Source: Ruminococcus sp.
GTDB lineage: Bacteria > Bacillota > Clostridia > Oscillospirales > Acutalibacteraceae
DNA length: 55,443 nucleotides
Assembly (NCBI GenBank): GCA_017473775.1
Contig: JAFUJH010000057.1
Span: forward strand, 1 to 55,443
Direction: 5' to 3'
Translations under genes and position numbers: made by a program
Notes under the pieces: generated by a model
The model's input: the letters and a program-made list of their open reading frames with translations, nothing else
Told to the model about the DNA's origin: nothing
Database searches by the model: none
Part shown: positions 10,253-23,919 of the stretch, piece by piece
How the letters are laid out: each line of letters opens with the position of its first letter
Numbering within the stretch: the stretch's first letter is position 1

Positions 10253-10335
10253 AATGTCCTCCCTGAAATCCCTGTGCTCAAAGCAACTGCGGCACAAATC
10301 AAAACACTCGTGCCATTTACTATCCTTTTATTCAT
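10222..10335 (-). CDS. Candidate 37-aa ORF at the head of the ATP synthase operon
   Basis: ATG with a strong GGAGG 10 bases upstream, the first start site in the atp transcript. The product has a hydrophobic stretch (SVLICAAVALSTGISG) flanked by basic residues, so a single membrane helix is likely. It ends inside atpB in another frame, which suggests translational coupling. The position is where many operons carry atpI/atpZ-type assembly genes, but I see no similarity I can name. Confidence 0.55.
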   Translation of the reverse strand: MNKRIVNGTSVLICAAVALSTGISGRTLWTKRKEKSA

Positions 10336-10479
10336 ATTTTTAAAACCTCCAATCCGTCACAAAAGCGACTTTTAATATGAACAAAATTACATTTTGCAAT
10401 AAACCTCACATCAAAAAAAATTGAGCAACTTTATGTTCGTGTGCTGTTCTGAAAACAAAGCAACAAATGTCGCTTTGTC

Positions 10480-10508
10480 ATTATATTACAGACTTATTTT
10501 ACAGTCAA
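10480..10508 (-). promoter_or_regulatory. Proximal promoter of the ATP synthase operon
   Basis: TTGACT (10503-10508), 17-base spacer, TATAAT (10480-10485). The transcript would have a leader of about 140 bases before the first small ORF. Confidence 0.85.
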
Positions 10509-10600
10509 TTATTTCAAAGAAATTTATATAAAACGGCAGCATGAAGGGGGTATTTGTTGCTTTACGAGAGGCAAACACTTCCGAGCGGAAGTTATTAAGT

Positions 10601-10651
10601 AATAAAAAAATGCAAAGGCGCTCAGGTTATTTTCCAGAACGCCTTTGCTCT
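10601..10651 (-). promoter_or_regulatory. ANTAR-type hairpin overlapping a terminator, upstream of atp
   Basis: Hairpin AGAGC-[AAAGGC]-GTTCT (10636-10651) has a six-base loop with A1 and G4. It overlaps the 5' arm of a terminator (arms 10634-10648 and 10612-10626, U-tract 10601-10611). Only one of the two can form. It sits at the very 5' end of the transcript from the promoter at 10659-10687. Readthrough would enter the ATP synthase operon; termination would release a short RNA of about 50 bases that could bind the ANTAR protein as a decoy. Confidence 0.72.
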
Positions 10652-10658
10652 TTTTTGA

Positions 10659-10687
10659 ATTGTATCACTATCTCCCAAATATTTCAA
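10659..10687 (-). promoter_or_regulatory. Distal promoter feeding the ANTAR-type leader
   Basis: TTGAAA (10682-10687), 17-base spacer, TACAAT (10659-10664). Start expected near 10652, immediately before the hairpin. The rest of 10688-10871 shows no gene. Confidence 0.7.
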
Positions 10688-10871
10688 GTGTAGTTTTCAA
10701 AATATAAAAAAATCTTTATTTATACACATTATAGCGTCATTATTTGCACTTTGCAGACGCCGAAGTTGGCCGTCCCGGCAAAACTCTGCATATAATCATA
10801 TTTAGTAAGCAAACACAATTAAAATTCTGCACTGTACGCTTTATCTTTTTCCTGTTATATTCATAAAAATT

Positions 10872-10907
10872 TGCACCTCCAAAAGTGTCAAGCTTTTTGG
10901 AAGTGCA
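10872..10907 (-). terminator. Probable terminator downstream of dapL
   Basis: 13-bp arms 10895-10907 and 10872-10884 pair fully only in minus-strand RNA (one G-U), followed by AAATTTTTATG. Together with the hairpin at 10990-11016 it would end the long nitrogen/nucleotide operon. Confidence 0.55.
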
Positions 10908-10989
10908 TACCACTTAAATACTATTATTAAAATCAATTTAAAGAAACTTCAGCATTTTTTATAAATACATCACACAAAACAATCACACA

Positions 10990-11030
10990 AGGCTGTCCCA
11001 CTTAGTGAGGCAGCCTCTTTTTATTATTAA
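10990..11030. terminator. Terminator hairpin after dapL
   Basis: AGGCTG (10990-10995) pairs with CAGCCT (11011-11016) and the interior (CTCAC with GTGGG) pairs as well. A strong T-run lies on the plus side and a weaker one on the minus side. Confidence 0.6.
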
Positions 11031-11039
11031 TTTATTTGC

Positions 11040-12224
11040 TCATTTTAGCAGTTCGCAAAGGCGGCGAGCCGCCTCCTTTGTATCTTCAGGACTGCCAAAT
11101 GTTGAAAATCGGAAATATCCTTCGCCACACTTACCGAAGCCTTCTCCCGGTGTACCTACCACCTGAATTTCGTTTAGCAGATAATCAAAGAATTCCCAAC
11201 TATCCATACCGTTCGGGCACTTCAGCCAGATATACGGTGCATTATTACCACCTGTGTACCAAATACCCAGTTTATCCAGTGCCTCCATAAGTACCTTTGC
11301 GTTGTTCTTATAAACCTTAATGTTTTCGTGTATCTGCCTCTGTCCTTCAGCAGTAAACACCGCGGCACCGCCCTTTTGGATAATGTAAGATACACCATTT
11401 GTCTTGGTAGTGCGGTTTCTTACCCACATGGAGTTCAGGTTCATACCCTTTCTTTCCAGCTCCTTGGGGATAACCGTATATCCCATTCGTGTACCTGTAA
11501 AGCCTGCGGTCTTTGAAAGAGAGCAAATCTCTATGGCACAGGTGCGGGCACCCTTGAGTTCAAAAATGCTGTGGGGTAATGTTTCGTCCTCAATGAACGC
11601 CTCGTATGCCGCATCAAAAAGAATTACCGAGCCGTTCTTGTTTGCAAAGTCTACCCATTCCTGTAACTGATGGCGGCTGAACACTGCACCTGTGGGATTA
11701 TTTGGTGAACATATATAAAGTATATCCGCCTTGATACTGTCATCCGGAGAAGGCAGGAATCCGTTTTCCTCACCTGAAGATAGGTGGACAATCTTTCTGC
11801 CTGACATAATATTGGCGTCAACATAGGCAGGATATGCAGGTTCGATAACCAAGGCTGTGCTGTTTGTGTCAAAAAGGTCAAGTATATCACCAAGTTCGTC
11901 ACTGGCACCGCTTGATACAAACACCTCATCAGCAGAAACGGTTACACCCTTGTGAGCATAATAGTCGGCTATAGCCTCTCTGAGAAAACTCGCACCGCAC
12001 TCAGGCATATAGCCGTGAAAGTTTTCTTTGACAGCCTGGTCATCAACTGCCTCGTGCAAAGCCTTGATTACCGCACTGCAAAGAGGCAGTGATACATCGC
12101 CTATACCCATACGGTAAAGACGCTTGTCGGGATTTGCCTCCAAATACGCCTTTGTCTTTTGTGCTATGTTATAAAAAAGGTAAGAATCCTTCAGGTCTGC
12201 ATAGTGCATATTAGGTGTTGTCAT
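11040..12224 (-). CDS. dapL: LL-diaminopimelate aminotransferase-like protein
   Basis: 394-aa PLP aminotransferase of fold type I. It converts tetrahydrodipicolinate plus glutamate directly to LL-2,6-diaminopimelate in the lysine/peptidoglycan pathway. Typical features: YRMGIGDVSLPL near the start, the SPNNPTGAVF motif, and the PLP lysine in ICSLSKTAGFTGTRMGY. Adjacent dapF (4-base overlap) and lysA at 38530 in the same window support DAP rather than a general aminotransferase. It is the last gene of the minus-strand operon. Confidence 0.93.
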   Translation of the reverse strand: MTTPNMHYADLKDSYLFYNIAQKTKAYLEANPDKRLYRMGIGDVSLPLCSAVIKALHEAVDDQAVKENFHGYMPECGASFLREAIADYYAHKGVTVSADEVFVSSGASDELGDILDLFDTNSTALVIEPAYPAYVDANIMSGRKIVHLSSGEENGFLPSPDDSIKADILYICSPNNPTGAVFSRHQLQEWVDFANKNGSVILFDAAYEAFIEDETLPHSIFELKGARTCAIEICSLSKTAGFTGTRMGYTVIPKELERKGMNLNSMWVRNRTTKTNGVSYIIQKGGAAVFTAEGQRQIHENIKVYKNNAKVLMEALDKLGIWYTGGNNAPYIWLKCPNGMDSWEFFDYLLNEIQVVGTPGEGFGKCGEGYFRFSTFGSPEDTKEAARRLCELLK

Positions 12225-13012
12225 ATTAATGTTTCTCCTTCGTAAACAAATTCTGCAGGGCCAGTCATAGTAACTGTGTTATCAGAGGAAATATGAATTT
12301 TCAGAGTTCCGCCGTCAAGATGTACAGATACCGCTTCTGAACACTTGCAAAACATCTTTTGCACTGCCGCCATAGTGCTGGCACAAGCTCCTGTTCCGCA
12401 CGCCATTGTGACACCGCTTCCCCGTTCCCACACACGCATACGCAGTTCGTTCTTGTTGATAACCTGCACAAACTCCACATTCACTCCGTCAGGGAAAGCC
12501 GGATGATGCTCAATTTTCGGTCCCAGTGCGGTTAGCGGAGCGGTTTCTATATCCTCAACAAAAATAACTGCATGGGGATTGCCTACAGACACAGGAGTAC
12601 AGGTTACCTCTTCCCCATCAACATTCAGGGTCAAATCCTCTTTGGCGACTGCTTTGCCCATATCAACCGAAACACTTTTAACTTCTCCGTTGCTTACTTG
12701 AAGGTCAAGTGTACGGATGCCTGAAAGGGTTTCGATTTTCAGATGTTCTTTATCTGTATAGCCCTTGGCATAAACATACTTACCTACGCAACGGATGCCG
12801 TTACCGCACATCATAGCCTCGCTTCCGTCTGCGTTAAAAATACGCATCTTAAAATCAGCAATATCGGAATGTGAAATGTATATCATTCCGTCTGAGCCTG
12901 CGCCGAAATGCCGCTCTGAAAGTCTGATTGACAGCTCGGCAATATTCTCGGGAACCTCACCGTAAACATAAAGATAGTCGTTTCCAAGACCGTGCATCTT
13001 TGTAAAGTGCAT
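12221..13012 (-). CDS. dapF: Diaminopimelate epimerase
   Basis: 263 aa; interconverts LL- and meso-DAP by a two-cysteine mechanism. The catalytic cysteines are in MMCGNGIRC and MACGTGACAS, and the N-terminal FTKMHGLGNDYLYV is canonical. The start is 12 bases after carB and the stop overlaps dapL. Confidence 0.96.
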   Translation of the reverse strand: MHFTKMHGLGNDYLYVYGEVPENIAELSIRLSERHFGAGSDGMIYISHSDIADFKMRIFNADGSEAMMCGNGIRCVGKYVYAKGYTDKEHLKIETLSGIRTLDLQVSNGEVKSVSVDMGKAVAKEDLTLNVDGEEVTCTPVSVGNPHAVIFVEDIETAPLTALGPKIEHHPAFPDGVNVEFVQVINKNELRMRVWERGSGVTMACGTGACASTMAAVQKMFCKCSEAVSVHLDGGTLKIHISSDNTVTMTGPAEFVYEGETLI

Positions 13013-13024
13013 AAACTTAGCCTC

Positions 13025-16000
13025 CTATGCATCGATTGTTGAAATGCCGATTGTTACCTCTTCAAGTACATCAAGTAAAACCTTGACAGTATCCAAAGAT
13101 GTAAGCATTGTGATGTTATTCTGGCTGGCACATCGTCGGATCTGAACTCCGTCTTCATAATGAACACCGGAAAGAACTGCTCTTGTATTGATAACATAGC
13201 TTACATAGCCTGCCCTGATAGAGTCCAGTATTTCCTCGCTACCCTCGCTCAGCTTTCGGCGGATTCTTGTGCGGATACCGTTTTTCTTCAGGAAGTTTGC
13301 AGTGCCGACAGTTGCCTCGATATTAAAGCCCATATCGTAAAATCGTCGAACTAAAGGCAGAGCCTCCTCCTTATCCTCGTCAGCAAGAGTAACTACAACC
13401 GTGCCGTAATTCTGCACCTTGATGCCGGAAGCTATCATTGCTTTATACATAGCACGGTGCAACTTTTTGTCATAGCCGATTGCTTCACCTGTGGACTTCA
13501 TTTCAGGCGAAAGGTATGCATCCATTCCGTTGAGTTTTGAGAACGAAAAAGCAGGAGCCTTAACATAGAAGCGTTCCTTTTCCTTGGGATATATCTCAGT
13601 TATTCCCTGTTCTCTGAGACTCTTACCTAAAATCGCAAGGGTTGCCATATCAGCAAGACTGTAGCCTGTTGCTTTTGAAAGGAATGGTACGGTTCGGGAT
13701 GAACGAGGATTCACCTCAATAATATAAACATTATCATTCTCATCAACTATAAACTGAATATTAAAAAGTCCTACAATTCCTATACCTAAGCCAAGCCGCT
13801 GTGTATAGTCGATAATTATATCTTTAACCTTCTGTGAAATACTGTATGACGGGTACATACTGATGGAGTCACCCGAATGAACACCTGTTCTCTCTACAAG
13901 TTCCATAATTCCCGGGATAAACACCTGCTCACCATCGCATATAGCATCCACCTCGACCTCTTTGCCGCGGATATATTTGTCAACAAGCACAGGCTTATCC
14001 TCGTCAATCTCTACGGCAGTTTTAAGATAATGTCTCAGTTGCTCCTCTTTTGCAACTATCTGCATTGCTCTGCCACCCAGAACAAAACTTGGACGCACAA
14101 GAACAGGATAACCGATTTCTTCTGCCGCTTTGATTCCGGCCTCGATATTTGTTACTGCCCGACCCTTTGGTTGGGGAATATTCAACGAGGACAGAAGTTT
14201 TTCAAAAGCGTCTCGGTTCTCTGCACGCTCGATAGCATCACAGTCTGTACCGATTATTTTTACGCCCCTATCTCTTAAAGGCTCTGCCAGATTTATTGCG
14301 GTCTGTCCGCCTAAGGTTGCAATGACTCCTTCGGGTTTTTCAAGTTCGATAACATTCATGACATCCTCTACGCAAAGAGGCTCAAAATAAAGTTTATCGG
14401 AACATGTATAGTCAGTAGATACAGTTTCGGGATTATTATTTATTATAATAGCCTCGTAGCCTGCTTCCTTAATGGTTTTAACCGCATGAACAGTTGAGTA
14501 ATCAAACTCTACGCCCTGACCGATTCTGATAGGACCTGAACCGAGAACTATGACTTTTTTCTTATCTGATACCAAAGACTCATTTTCCTGCTCGTAAGTA
14601 GAATAGAAATAAGGGATATAACTGTCAAACTCTGATGCACAGGTATCTATCATTTTGTAGACGGGAACTATTCTGTTCTGCTTTCTCATATAAAACACAT
14701 CAAGTTCCGACATATTCCAAAGTTTTGCAATTTCCTTATCGGAAAAGCCCATTCGCTTTGCTGTGTAAAGTACCTCTATGTTTTGAGGATTCTCCTTTAC
14801 CCTTTGCTCCATTTCAACTATATTTTTTAACTTTCTGATAAAGAACTTATCTACAGCCGTGGCTTGGCAAATCACTGAAATATCCACACCAAGTCTCAAA
14901 AGTTGAGCAATGGCATAAATACGATCATCTGTGCCGATTTTAATATAGTCAATAAGCTCGGCAGAGCTGCTGTCATCAAACTTGCGGTGCTGCAAATGGT
15001 ACGCACCTATTTCAAGGGAACGGATAGCTTTAAGCAAACTTTCCTCCAAGGTCCTGCCAATGCTCATAACCTCGCCTGTTGCTTTCATCTGAGTACTGAG
15101 ACTGTTGTTAGCATCAGCAAACTTATCAAAAGGAAATCGGGGCATTTTGGTTACAACATAGTCCAGAGCAGGTTCAAAAGATGCAGGTGTGTTGGCAATC
15201 TGAATCTCGTCCAATGTCATACCCACACCGATTTTTGCCGATACACGCGCTATAGGATAACCGCTTGCCTTTGAAGCAAGAGCCGATGAACGGGAAACTC
15301 TGGGATTTACTTCAATGAGGTAGTACTGAAATGAATTGGGATCCAATGCAAACTGAACATTGCAACCTCCTTCAATTTCAAGTGCACGGATAATCTTTAG
15401 TGCACTGTCACGGAGCATATGGTATTCCTTATTTGTGAGAGTCTGAGAAGGACAAACAACAATTGAGTCGCCTGTGTGAATACCAACCGGGTCTAAATTT
15501 TCCATATTACAAATAGTAATAGCGGTATCATTGCTGTCACGCATTACCTCATATTCAATTTCCTTGTAGCCCTTAATACTCTTTTCAATAAGCACCTGAT
15601 GCACAGGAGAAAGCGAAAGAGCATTCTTCATAAGAGGTAATAGTTCCGATTCATTTTCGGCAAAGCCACCGCCGGTTCCTCCCAATGTGAAAGCGGGTCG
15701 AAGCACCACAGGATAGCCTATCTCCTCGGCAACCTTTAATCCCTCCTCCATAGAGTTTGCTATGTCGGAAGGAAGTACAGGCTCGCCTAAACTTTCGCAA
15801 AGTTCCTTGAACATTTCTCTGTCCTCAGCGCGTTCAATACTACTGCTTTTCGTACCTAAAAGTTCCACACTGCACTCGGCAAGAATACCTTTCTTCTCCA
15901 GTTGCATTGCAAGGTTAAGCCCTGTTTGACCGCCTATACCGGGCAAAATTGCATCGGGTCGTTCAAATCGAATTATCTTTGCTATATATTCCAGAGTCAG

Positions 16001-16204
16001 CGGCTCCATATACACCTTATCTGCAATAGAGGTATCGGTCATAATTGTTGCAGGGTTTGAGTTACATAGAATAACCTCGTAACCTTCTTCCTTTAAAGCA
16101 AGGCACGCCTGTGTTCCTGCATAGTCAAATTCTGCCGCCTGACCGATAACTATAGGGCCTGAGCCAATGACAAGGACTTTTCTTATATCTGTTCTTTTAG
16201 GCAT
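13025..16204 (-). CDS. carB: Carbamoyl-phosphate synthase large subunit
   Basis: 1059 aa, normal length. Two homologous ATP-grasp halves start at [20 protein letters not shown] and [20 protein letters not shown]; an MGS-like allosteric domain occupies about the last 130 residues. It makes carbamoyl phosphate from bicarbonate and ammonia delivered by CarA. The start overlaps carA by 8 bases. Confidence 0.98.
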   Translation of the reverse strand: MPKRTDIRKVLVIGSGPIVIGQAAEFDYAGTQACLALKEEGYEVILCNSNPATIMTDTSIADKVYMEPLTLEYIAKIIRFERPDAILPGIGGQTGLNLAMQLEKKGILAECSVELLGTKSSSIERAEDREMFKELCESLGEPVLPSDIANSMEEGLKVAEEIGYPVVLRPAFTLGGTGGGFAENESELLPLMKNALSLSPVHQVLIEKSIKGYKEIEYEVMRDSNDTAITICNMENLDPVGIHTGDSIVVCPSQTLTNKEYHMLRDSALKIIRALEIEGGCNVQFALDPNSFQYYLIEVNPRVSRSSALASKASGYPIARVSAKIGVGMTLDEIQIANTPASFEPALDYVVTKMPRFPFDKFADANNSLSTQMKATGEVMSIGRTLEESLLKAIRSLEIGAYHLQHRKFDDSSSAELIDYIKIGTDDRIYAIAQLLRLGVDISVICQATAVDKFFIRKLKNIVEMEQRVKENPQNIEVLYTAKRMGFSDKEIAKLWNMSELDVFYMRKQNRIVPVYKMIDTCASEFDSYIPYFYSTYEQENESLVSDKKKVIVLGSGPIRIGQGVEFDYSTVHAVKTIKEAGYEAIIINNNPETVSTDYTCSDKLYFEPLCVEDVMNVIELEKPEGVIATLGGQTAINLAEPLRDRGVKIIGTDCDAIERAENRDAFEKLLSSLNIPQPKGRAVTNIEAGIKAAEEIGYPVLVRPSFVLGGRAMQIVAKEEQLRHYLKTAVEIDEDKPVLVDKYIRGKEVEVDAICDGEQVFIPGIMELVERTGVHSGDSISMYPSYSISQKVKDIIIDYTQRLGLGIGIVGLFNIQFIVDENDNVYIIEVNPRSSRTVPFLSKATGYSLADMATLAILGKSLREQGITEIYPKEKERFYVKAPAFSFSKLNGMDAYLSPEMKSTGEAIGYDKKLHRAMYKAMIASGIKVQNYGTVVVTLADEDKEEALPLVRRFYDMGFNIEATVGTANFLKKNGIRTRIRRKLSEGSEEILDSIRAGYVSYVINTRAVLSGVHYEDGVQIRRCASQNNITMLTSLDTVKVLLDVLEEVTIGISTIDA

Positions 16205-17288
16205 TGCTCTTTTCCTCCTCCATAATCTTTATAAAGCGGTCAAACAAATAAGCACTGTCCCGGGGACCCGGTGCACTTTCAGGATGATACTGTACACTGA
16301 ACACTTTATCTTTATCACACTTTATTCCTTCAATTGTGTTGTCAAGCAAATTGATGTGCGTGGTAACAAGAGGTGTTCCTTTAAGGCTTTCCGAATCAAC
16401 AGCATAAGAGTGATTCTGCGAGGTGATTTCAATTTTATCAGTATCCAGATTCCGAACGGGATGGTTTCCTCCCCGATGACCAAATTTAAGTTTATATGTC
16501 TTTGCACCGTAAGCCAGTGAAATTATCTGATGACCGAGGCAAATGCCGAATATAGGATACTTCCCCAACAAAGATTTTACTGTCTCAATAGTCTCGGGGA
16601 CATCGTTTGGGTCTCCGGGGCCGTTGGAGATAAACACGCCGTCGGGACTTAACGCCGCTATTGCTTCTGCAGTAGTGTTAAAAGGTACAACCGTTACTTT
16701 ACAGTTACGGTTATTCAACGAACGGACAATGTTCATTTTCATACCGCAATCTATAGCAACAACATGTCTCTGCTCATTCTCAGTATGAGATGTCCATATT
16801 TTCTTACAACTAACTTTAGAAACTGCATCTGTGGGGATATCTGTTTCCTTTAACAATTTCAGCCCATCTTCAAGGCTGGTTTTCATACTTGTAATAAGCA
16901 CCTTTCGGCTGCCGAAATCCCTGATTGAACGGTTGAGTTTTCGGGTATCAACACCGTACACACCGGGAATACCGAACTTTTTCATTACATCGGAAAGAGT
17001 AGCAGTGCTTCTAAAATTTGACGGCTCATAGTTATATTCACGAACTATCAAAGCACCTATGGTAGGTGTTTTTGTTTCAAAATCATCGTCTGCCATACCG
17101 TAATTACCGATAAGAGGATAGGTCATAACAACTGCCTGATAGGTATAGGAGGGGTCGGAAAGTATTTCCTGATAACCCACCATAGAGGTATTAAAAACTA
17201 TTTCGCAAATCTTATCTTCTGTGTCACCGAAGGCAAAGCCGTAATACTCCTGACCATCTTCCAAAATAAGTTTTCTGTTATATTCCAT
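16197..17288 (-). CDS. carA: Carbamoyl-phosphate synthase small subunit (glutaminase)
   Basis: 363 aa. The N-terminal CPSase small-chain domain is followed by a class I glutamine amidotransferase with nucleophile Cys in FGICLGHQI and the His/Glu pair in [11 protein letters not shown]. It feeds ammonia to CarB. It starts 15 bases after pyrG ends. Confidence 0.98.
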   Translation of the reverse strand: MEYNRKLILEDGQEYYGFAFGDTEDKICEIVFNTSMVGYQEILSDPSYTYQAVVMTYPLIGNYGMADDDFETKTPTIGALIVREYNYEPSNFRSTATLSDVMKKFGIPGVYGVDTRKLNRSIRDFGSRKVLITSMKTSLEDGLKLLKETDIPTDAVSKVSCKKIWTSHTENEQRHVVAIDCGMKMNIVRSLNNRNCKVTVVPFNTTAEAIAALSPDGVFISNGPGDPNDVPETIETVKSLLGKYPIFGICLGHQIISLAYGAKTYKLKFGHRGGNHPVRNLDTDKIEITSQNHSYAVDSESLKGTPLVTTHINLLDNTIEGIKCDKDKVFSVQYHPESAPGPRDSAYLFDRFIKIMEEEKSNA

Positions 17289-17303
17289 AACTGTATCGAT
17301 ACC

Positions 17304-20455
<3,152 letters not shown>

Positions 20456-20473
20456 TGTGTTCACCTACCCTAA

Positions 20474-21889
20474 TTACAGATTTATTTCTGCACTTGTTCT
20501 CGCAACACCCGAAAGCAAAGGCTCAAGTTTCCTGATAAATGCCTCTACCTGTTCAGGGCATCTGCCGATGTATAAGGAAGGCTCAAGAAGGTTGGCCATA
20601 TCATCTTCAGAAAGACCAAATTCTTTTTCCAACGACAAGCGATAAAGAAGGTCGCATTCTTCACCGTTTTTCATTTTGGCAGTTGCCTCCATGGAACAGC
20701 TTCGGATTATTTCATGAATCTGCTGTCTGTCACCGCCGCGTTTTACAGCCTCCATCATCAGGTTTTCCGTTGCTATAAACGGAAGATATTCTCTGACTGT
20801 TTTTTCCACAATTTTTTCATTTACGCACAGGCCGTCTGTGATATTCCGAGCAAGACGCAGAATAGCATCTGCGCAAAGAAACCCCTCCGGGAGTGAAATC
20901 CTACGGTTTGCCGAGTCATCCAATGTACGCTCTAACCACTGAACAGATGCTGTCAAGGGTGCATTCATTGCATCCACCATAAGGTATCTGGCTAACGAAC
21001 AAATACGCTCGCTCCTCATAGGATTACGCTTATAAGCCATTGCCGACGAGCCAATCTGATTTTTCTCAAAGGGTTCCTCTATCTGTCTGTCGTGCTGTAA
21101 AAGTCTTATATCGTTTGCCATTCTGTAACAACTTTGTGCTATAGAAGAAAGACAGTTTAGAATTCTGCTGTCAACCTTTCTGGGATAGGTTTGTCCACAC
21201 ACATCAAAACACCGATCAAATCCAAAATCAGCAGCAATCATCTTATTCATCTCGTCAATTTTATCGGTATCATTGCCGAAAAGTTCAACAAAACTTGCCT
21301 CTGTTCCTGTTGTGCCACGACAACCAAGAAATTCAATATTATCAATCGCGAAGTCAATTTCATTAAGGTCACTGAGTAAATCCTGCATCCAGAGAGTTGC
21401 GCGTTTGCCTACAGTAACAAGTTGCGCAGGCTGATAATGATTATATCCCAGTGTTGGTAAGCTCTTGTATTTTTCAGCGAAATCCGAAAGATTAGCCAAA
21501 ACTCCTAAAAGTTCTTCACGCAAAAGCAGTAGAGCATCACGGTAAATAATCAAATCCGCATTGTCTGTAACATAACAACTTGTAGCACCTAAATGGATAA
21601 TACCTGCGGCAGAGGGTGCAACCTTGCCGTAAGCATACACATGAGCCATAACATCGTGGCGAACTTCTTGTTCTCTTTTGCTTACACAGTCGTAATCAAT
21701 ATCAGTGATGTGAGACTCAAGTTCTTCAACTTGTGCTTGTGTAATCGTCAATCCCAGATTCATTTCAGCCCTTGCTAATGAAGCCCAGAGTCTACGCCAG
21801 GTCTGATATCGTGTATCCGAGGAAAAAAGTTTCAGCATTTTTTCAGATGCATATCTGGAGGATAAGGGGGATTCATAATGATTGGTCAT
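20474..21889 (-). CDS. purB: Adenylosuccinate lyase
   Basis: 471 aa of the fumarase/aspartase superfamily. The signature SSAMAYKRNPMRSERI is present, as are the HLGATSCYVTDNAD and GTTGTEASF segments. It acts twice in purine synthesis, on SAICAR and on adenylosuccinate, both of which received nitrogen from aspartate through PurC and PurA encoded just upstream. Confidence 0.97.
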   Translation of the reverse strand: MTNHYESPLSSRYASEKMLKLFSSDTRYQTWRRLWASLARAEMNLGLTITQAQVEELESHITDIDYDCVSKREQEVRHDVMAHVYAYGKVAPSAAGIIHLGATSCYVTDNADLIIYRDALLLLREELLGVLANLSDFAEKYKSLPTLGYNHYQPAQLVTVGKRATLWMQDLLSDLNEIDFAIDNIEFLGCRGTTGTEASFVELFGNDTDKIDEMNKMIAADFGFDRCFDVCGQTYPRKVDSRILNCLSSIAQSCYRMANDIRLLQHDRQIEEPFEKNQIGSSAMAYKRNPMRSERICSLARYLMVDAMNAPLTASVQWLERTLDDSANRRISLPEGFLCADAILRLARNITDGLCVNEKIVEKTVREYLPFIATENLMMEAVKRGGDRQQIHEIIRSCSMEATAKMKNGEECDLLYRLSLEKEFGLSEDDMANLLEPSLYIGRCPEQVEAFIRKLEPLLSGVARTSAEINL

Positions 21890-21899
21890 AGGTTTCTCC

Positions 21900-23177
21900 T
21901 TATTTTCTTATGATAATACTGTCTCTTTCCGGACCTACGGAAACATAGGTTATAGGACAACCGACAGTTTTTTCTATATACTCAACATATTTCTGTGCCG
22001 CTTCGGGGAGTTCCTCCCACTTTCGAGCATTGGAAATATCACATTTCCATCCGTCAAAATATCTGATGACAGGCTTTGCGTTGCTTAATGCAGATGGAAA
22101 CGGAAATTCATCTGTCTCTTTGCCATCCAGAATATAACTTGTGCAAACAGGGATTTTCTCCATATAACTCAGGACATCTAACTTTGTTAATGCTATTTCG
22201 GTTGCCGCCTGCACTTCTACTCCGTAACGCGTGGCGACAATATCAATTGGGCCTACTCTGCGCGGTCTGCCTGTTTTTGCACCGAATTCAAATCCTGCTT
22301 TTCTGAGTTCCTCGGCTTCTTCTCCGAACATTTCACAAACGAAGGGACCTTCTCCTACGCAGGTGGAATATGCCTTTACTACACCGATAACATCAGTTAT
22401 CTTTGCGGAAGGAATTCCCGAACCGATAGGGGCATAAGCCGCCGTAGTATTCGAGGATGTTGTGTAAGGATAAATGCCGTAATCAAGGTCTCTGAGTGAA
22501 CCGAGTTGTGCTTCAAAAAGAATGTTTTTGCCTCTTGATTGGGCATCCTTCAAAAATGCTCCTGTATTACAGATATAAGGCTTTATCTTTTCACAGTAGG
22601 TTTCTATCCACTGATCAAGCATTTCCATGGTATAACCGCTTGCTCCGTAAACTTTTGTAAGAGTGAGATTTTTCCAATCCAAAAGGTCCGAAAGATGTGC
22701 CCTTAACTGTTGGGGATAAAAAAGCTCACCTGCAAGAATGGTTTTCTTCTGGTATTTATCTGAGTAAAAAGGTGCTATTCCCTGCTTTGTGGAACCGTAT
22801 TTTTTATCCTTAAGTCTCATTTCCTCAAGTTCGTCCAAATCACGGTGCCACGGCAATAAAAGCGATGCGTGGTCACTGATTTTAAGATTATCAGGGGTAA
22901 GGTTTATACCCTTATTCATTATCTCCTGCATTTCTGTCCAAAGATTTTCGGGGTCAAGAGCAACTCCGTTGCCCAACACATTGACGGTATTAGGTCTGAA
23001 GATACCCGAGGGAAGAAGATGCAACGCAAACTTGCCGTACCGATTTATGACGGTATGTCCTGCATTGCCGCCTCCTTGAAAGCGAACAACAACATCAAAG
23101 TCCTCGGTAAGCAGATCGACCATTCTGCCTTTACCCTCATCACCCCAATTAATTCCTACGATTGCACAGTTCGACAT
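21900..23177 (-). CDS. purA: Adenylosuccinate synthetase
   Basis: 425 aa. INWGDEGKGRMVD carries the GTP-site loop and general base Asp. The second catalytic loop reads RFQGGGNAGHT; the position after GG that I recall as His or Asn in homologues is Gly here, a small oddity worth an alignment. The rest (STKQGIAPFYSDKYQKKTI, GRPRRVGPID) is normal. Start has GAGGAGGAACTCTG upstream. Confidence 0.97.
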   Translation of the reverse strand: MSNCAIVGINWGDEGKGRMVDLLTEDFDVVVRFQGGGNAGHTVINRYGKFALHLLPSGIFRPNTVNVLGNGVALDPENLWTEMQEIMNKGINLTPDNLKISDHASLLLPWHRDLDELEEMRLKDKKYGSTKQGIAPFYSDKYQKKTILAGELFYPQQLRAHLSDLLDWKNLTLTKVYGASGYTMEMLDQWIETYCEKIKPYICNTGAFLKDAQSRGKNILFEAQLGSLRDLDYGIYPYTTSSNTTAAYAPIGSGIPSAKITDVIGVVKAYSTCVGEGPFVCEMFGEEAEELRKAGFEFGAKTGRPRRVGPIDIVATRYGVEVQAATEIALTKLDVLSYMEKIPVCTSYILDGKETDEFPFPSALSNAKPVIRYFDGWKCDISNARKWEELPEAAQKYVEYIEKTVGCPITYVSVGPERDSIIIRK

Positions 23178-23189
23178 CAGAGTTCCTCC

Positions 23190-23903
23190 TCAAATTTTCT
23201 CTAAAAGTCTTTTCATAACCTCGGCATAGGCATCCTCAACACCGCCAAGGTCTCTGCGGAAGCGGTCTTTGTCAAGTTTTTCGCCTGTTTTGCTGTCCCA
23301 GAGTCTGCAGGTATCGGGGCTTATCTCGTCCGCAAGAATTATTGCTCCGTTTGCCTGCTTGCCAAACTCCACCTTGAAGTCCACAAGGGTGACCCCGCAT
23401 TCTGCCCAGAGCGCTTTGAGCTGTTTATTAATTTCAAAGGCATACCTTTTTACTGTTTCTATCTCAGCAGGAGTCACAAGCTTTAATGCAATAGCGTGAT
23501 GTTCGTTAAGAAGCGGATCACCCAGGGGGTCGTTTTTATAAGAAAACTCAATGGTGGGAGAGTCAAATGCAACACCCTCCTCCACTCCGTAGTTCTTCGA
23601 GAAAGAACCTGCGGCGTAATTGCGTATAATAACCTCAAGCGGTACAATATCCACTCTTTTCACTAATGTTTCTCTGTCACTCAACTCCCTTACAAAATGT
23701 GTAGGGATTCCGACATTCTCCAGCATCTGCATAAGAAGGTTACTCATTTTATTATTGATAACACCTTTACCCGCAATGACTCCCTTTTTGAGTCCGTTAA
23801 AAGCAGTCGCGTCATCCTTATATTCAACAATCAGAAGCTCAGGGTCATCGGTAAGAAAAACCTTCTTAGCTTTACCTTCATAAAGTTCAGCTCTTTTTTC
23901 CAT
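23190..23903 (-). CDS. purC: Phosphoribosylaminoimidazole-succinocarboxamide synthase
   Basis: 237 aa from ATG 23903, the usual length; the longer open frame lacks a ribosome binding site. MEKRAELYEGKAKKVF, EVIIRNYAAGSFSKNYG and LVDFKVEFGKQANG are diagnostic of SAICAR synthetase. It joins aspartate to CAIR. It starts 16 bases after asnB ends. Confidence 0.98.
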   Translation of the reverse strand: MEKRAELYEGKAKKVFLTDDPELLIVEYKDDATAFNGLKKGVIAGKGVINNKMSNLLMQMLENVGIPTHFVRELSDRETLVKRVDIVPLEVIIRNYAAGSFSKNYGVEEGVAFDSPTIEFSYKNDPLGDPLLNEHHAIALKLVTPAEIETVKRYAFEINKQLKALWAECGVTLVDFKVEFGKQANGAIILADEISPDTCRLWDSKTGEKLDKDRFRRDLGGVEDAYAEVMKRLLEKI

Positions 23904-23919
23904 ATTTTTCACCTCTCTT

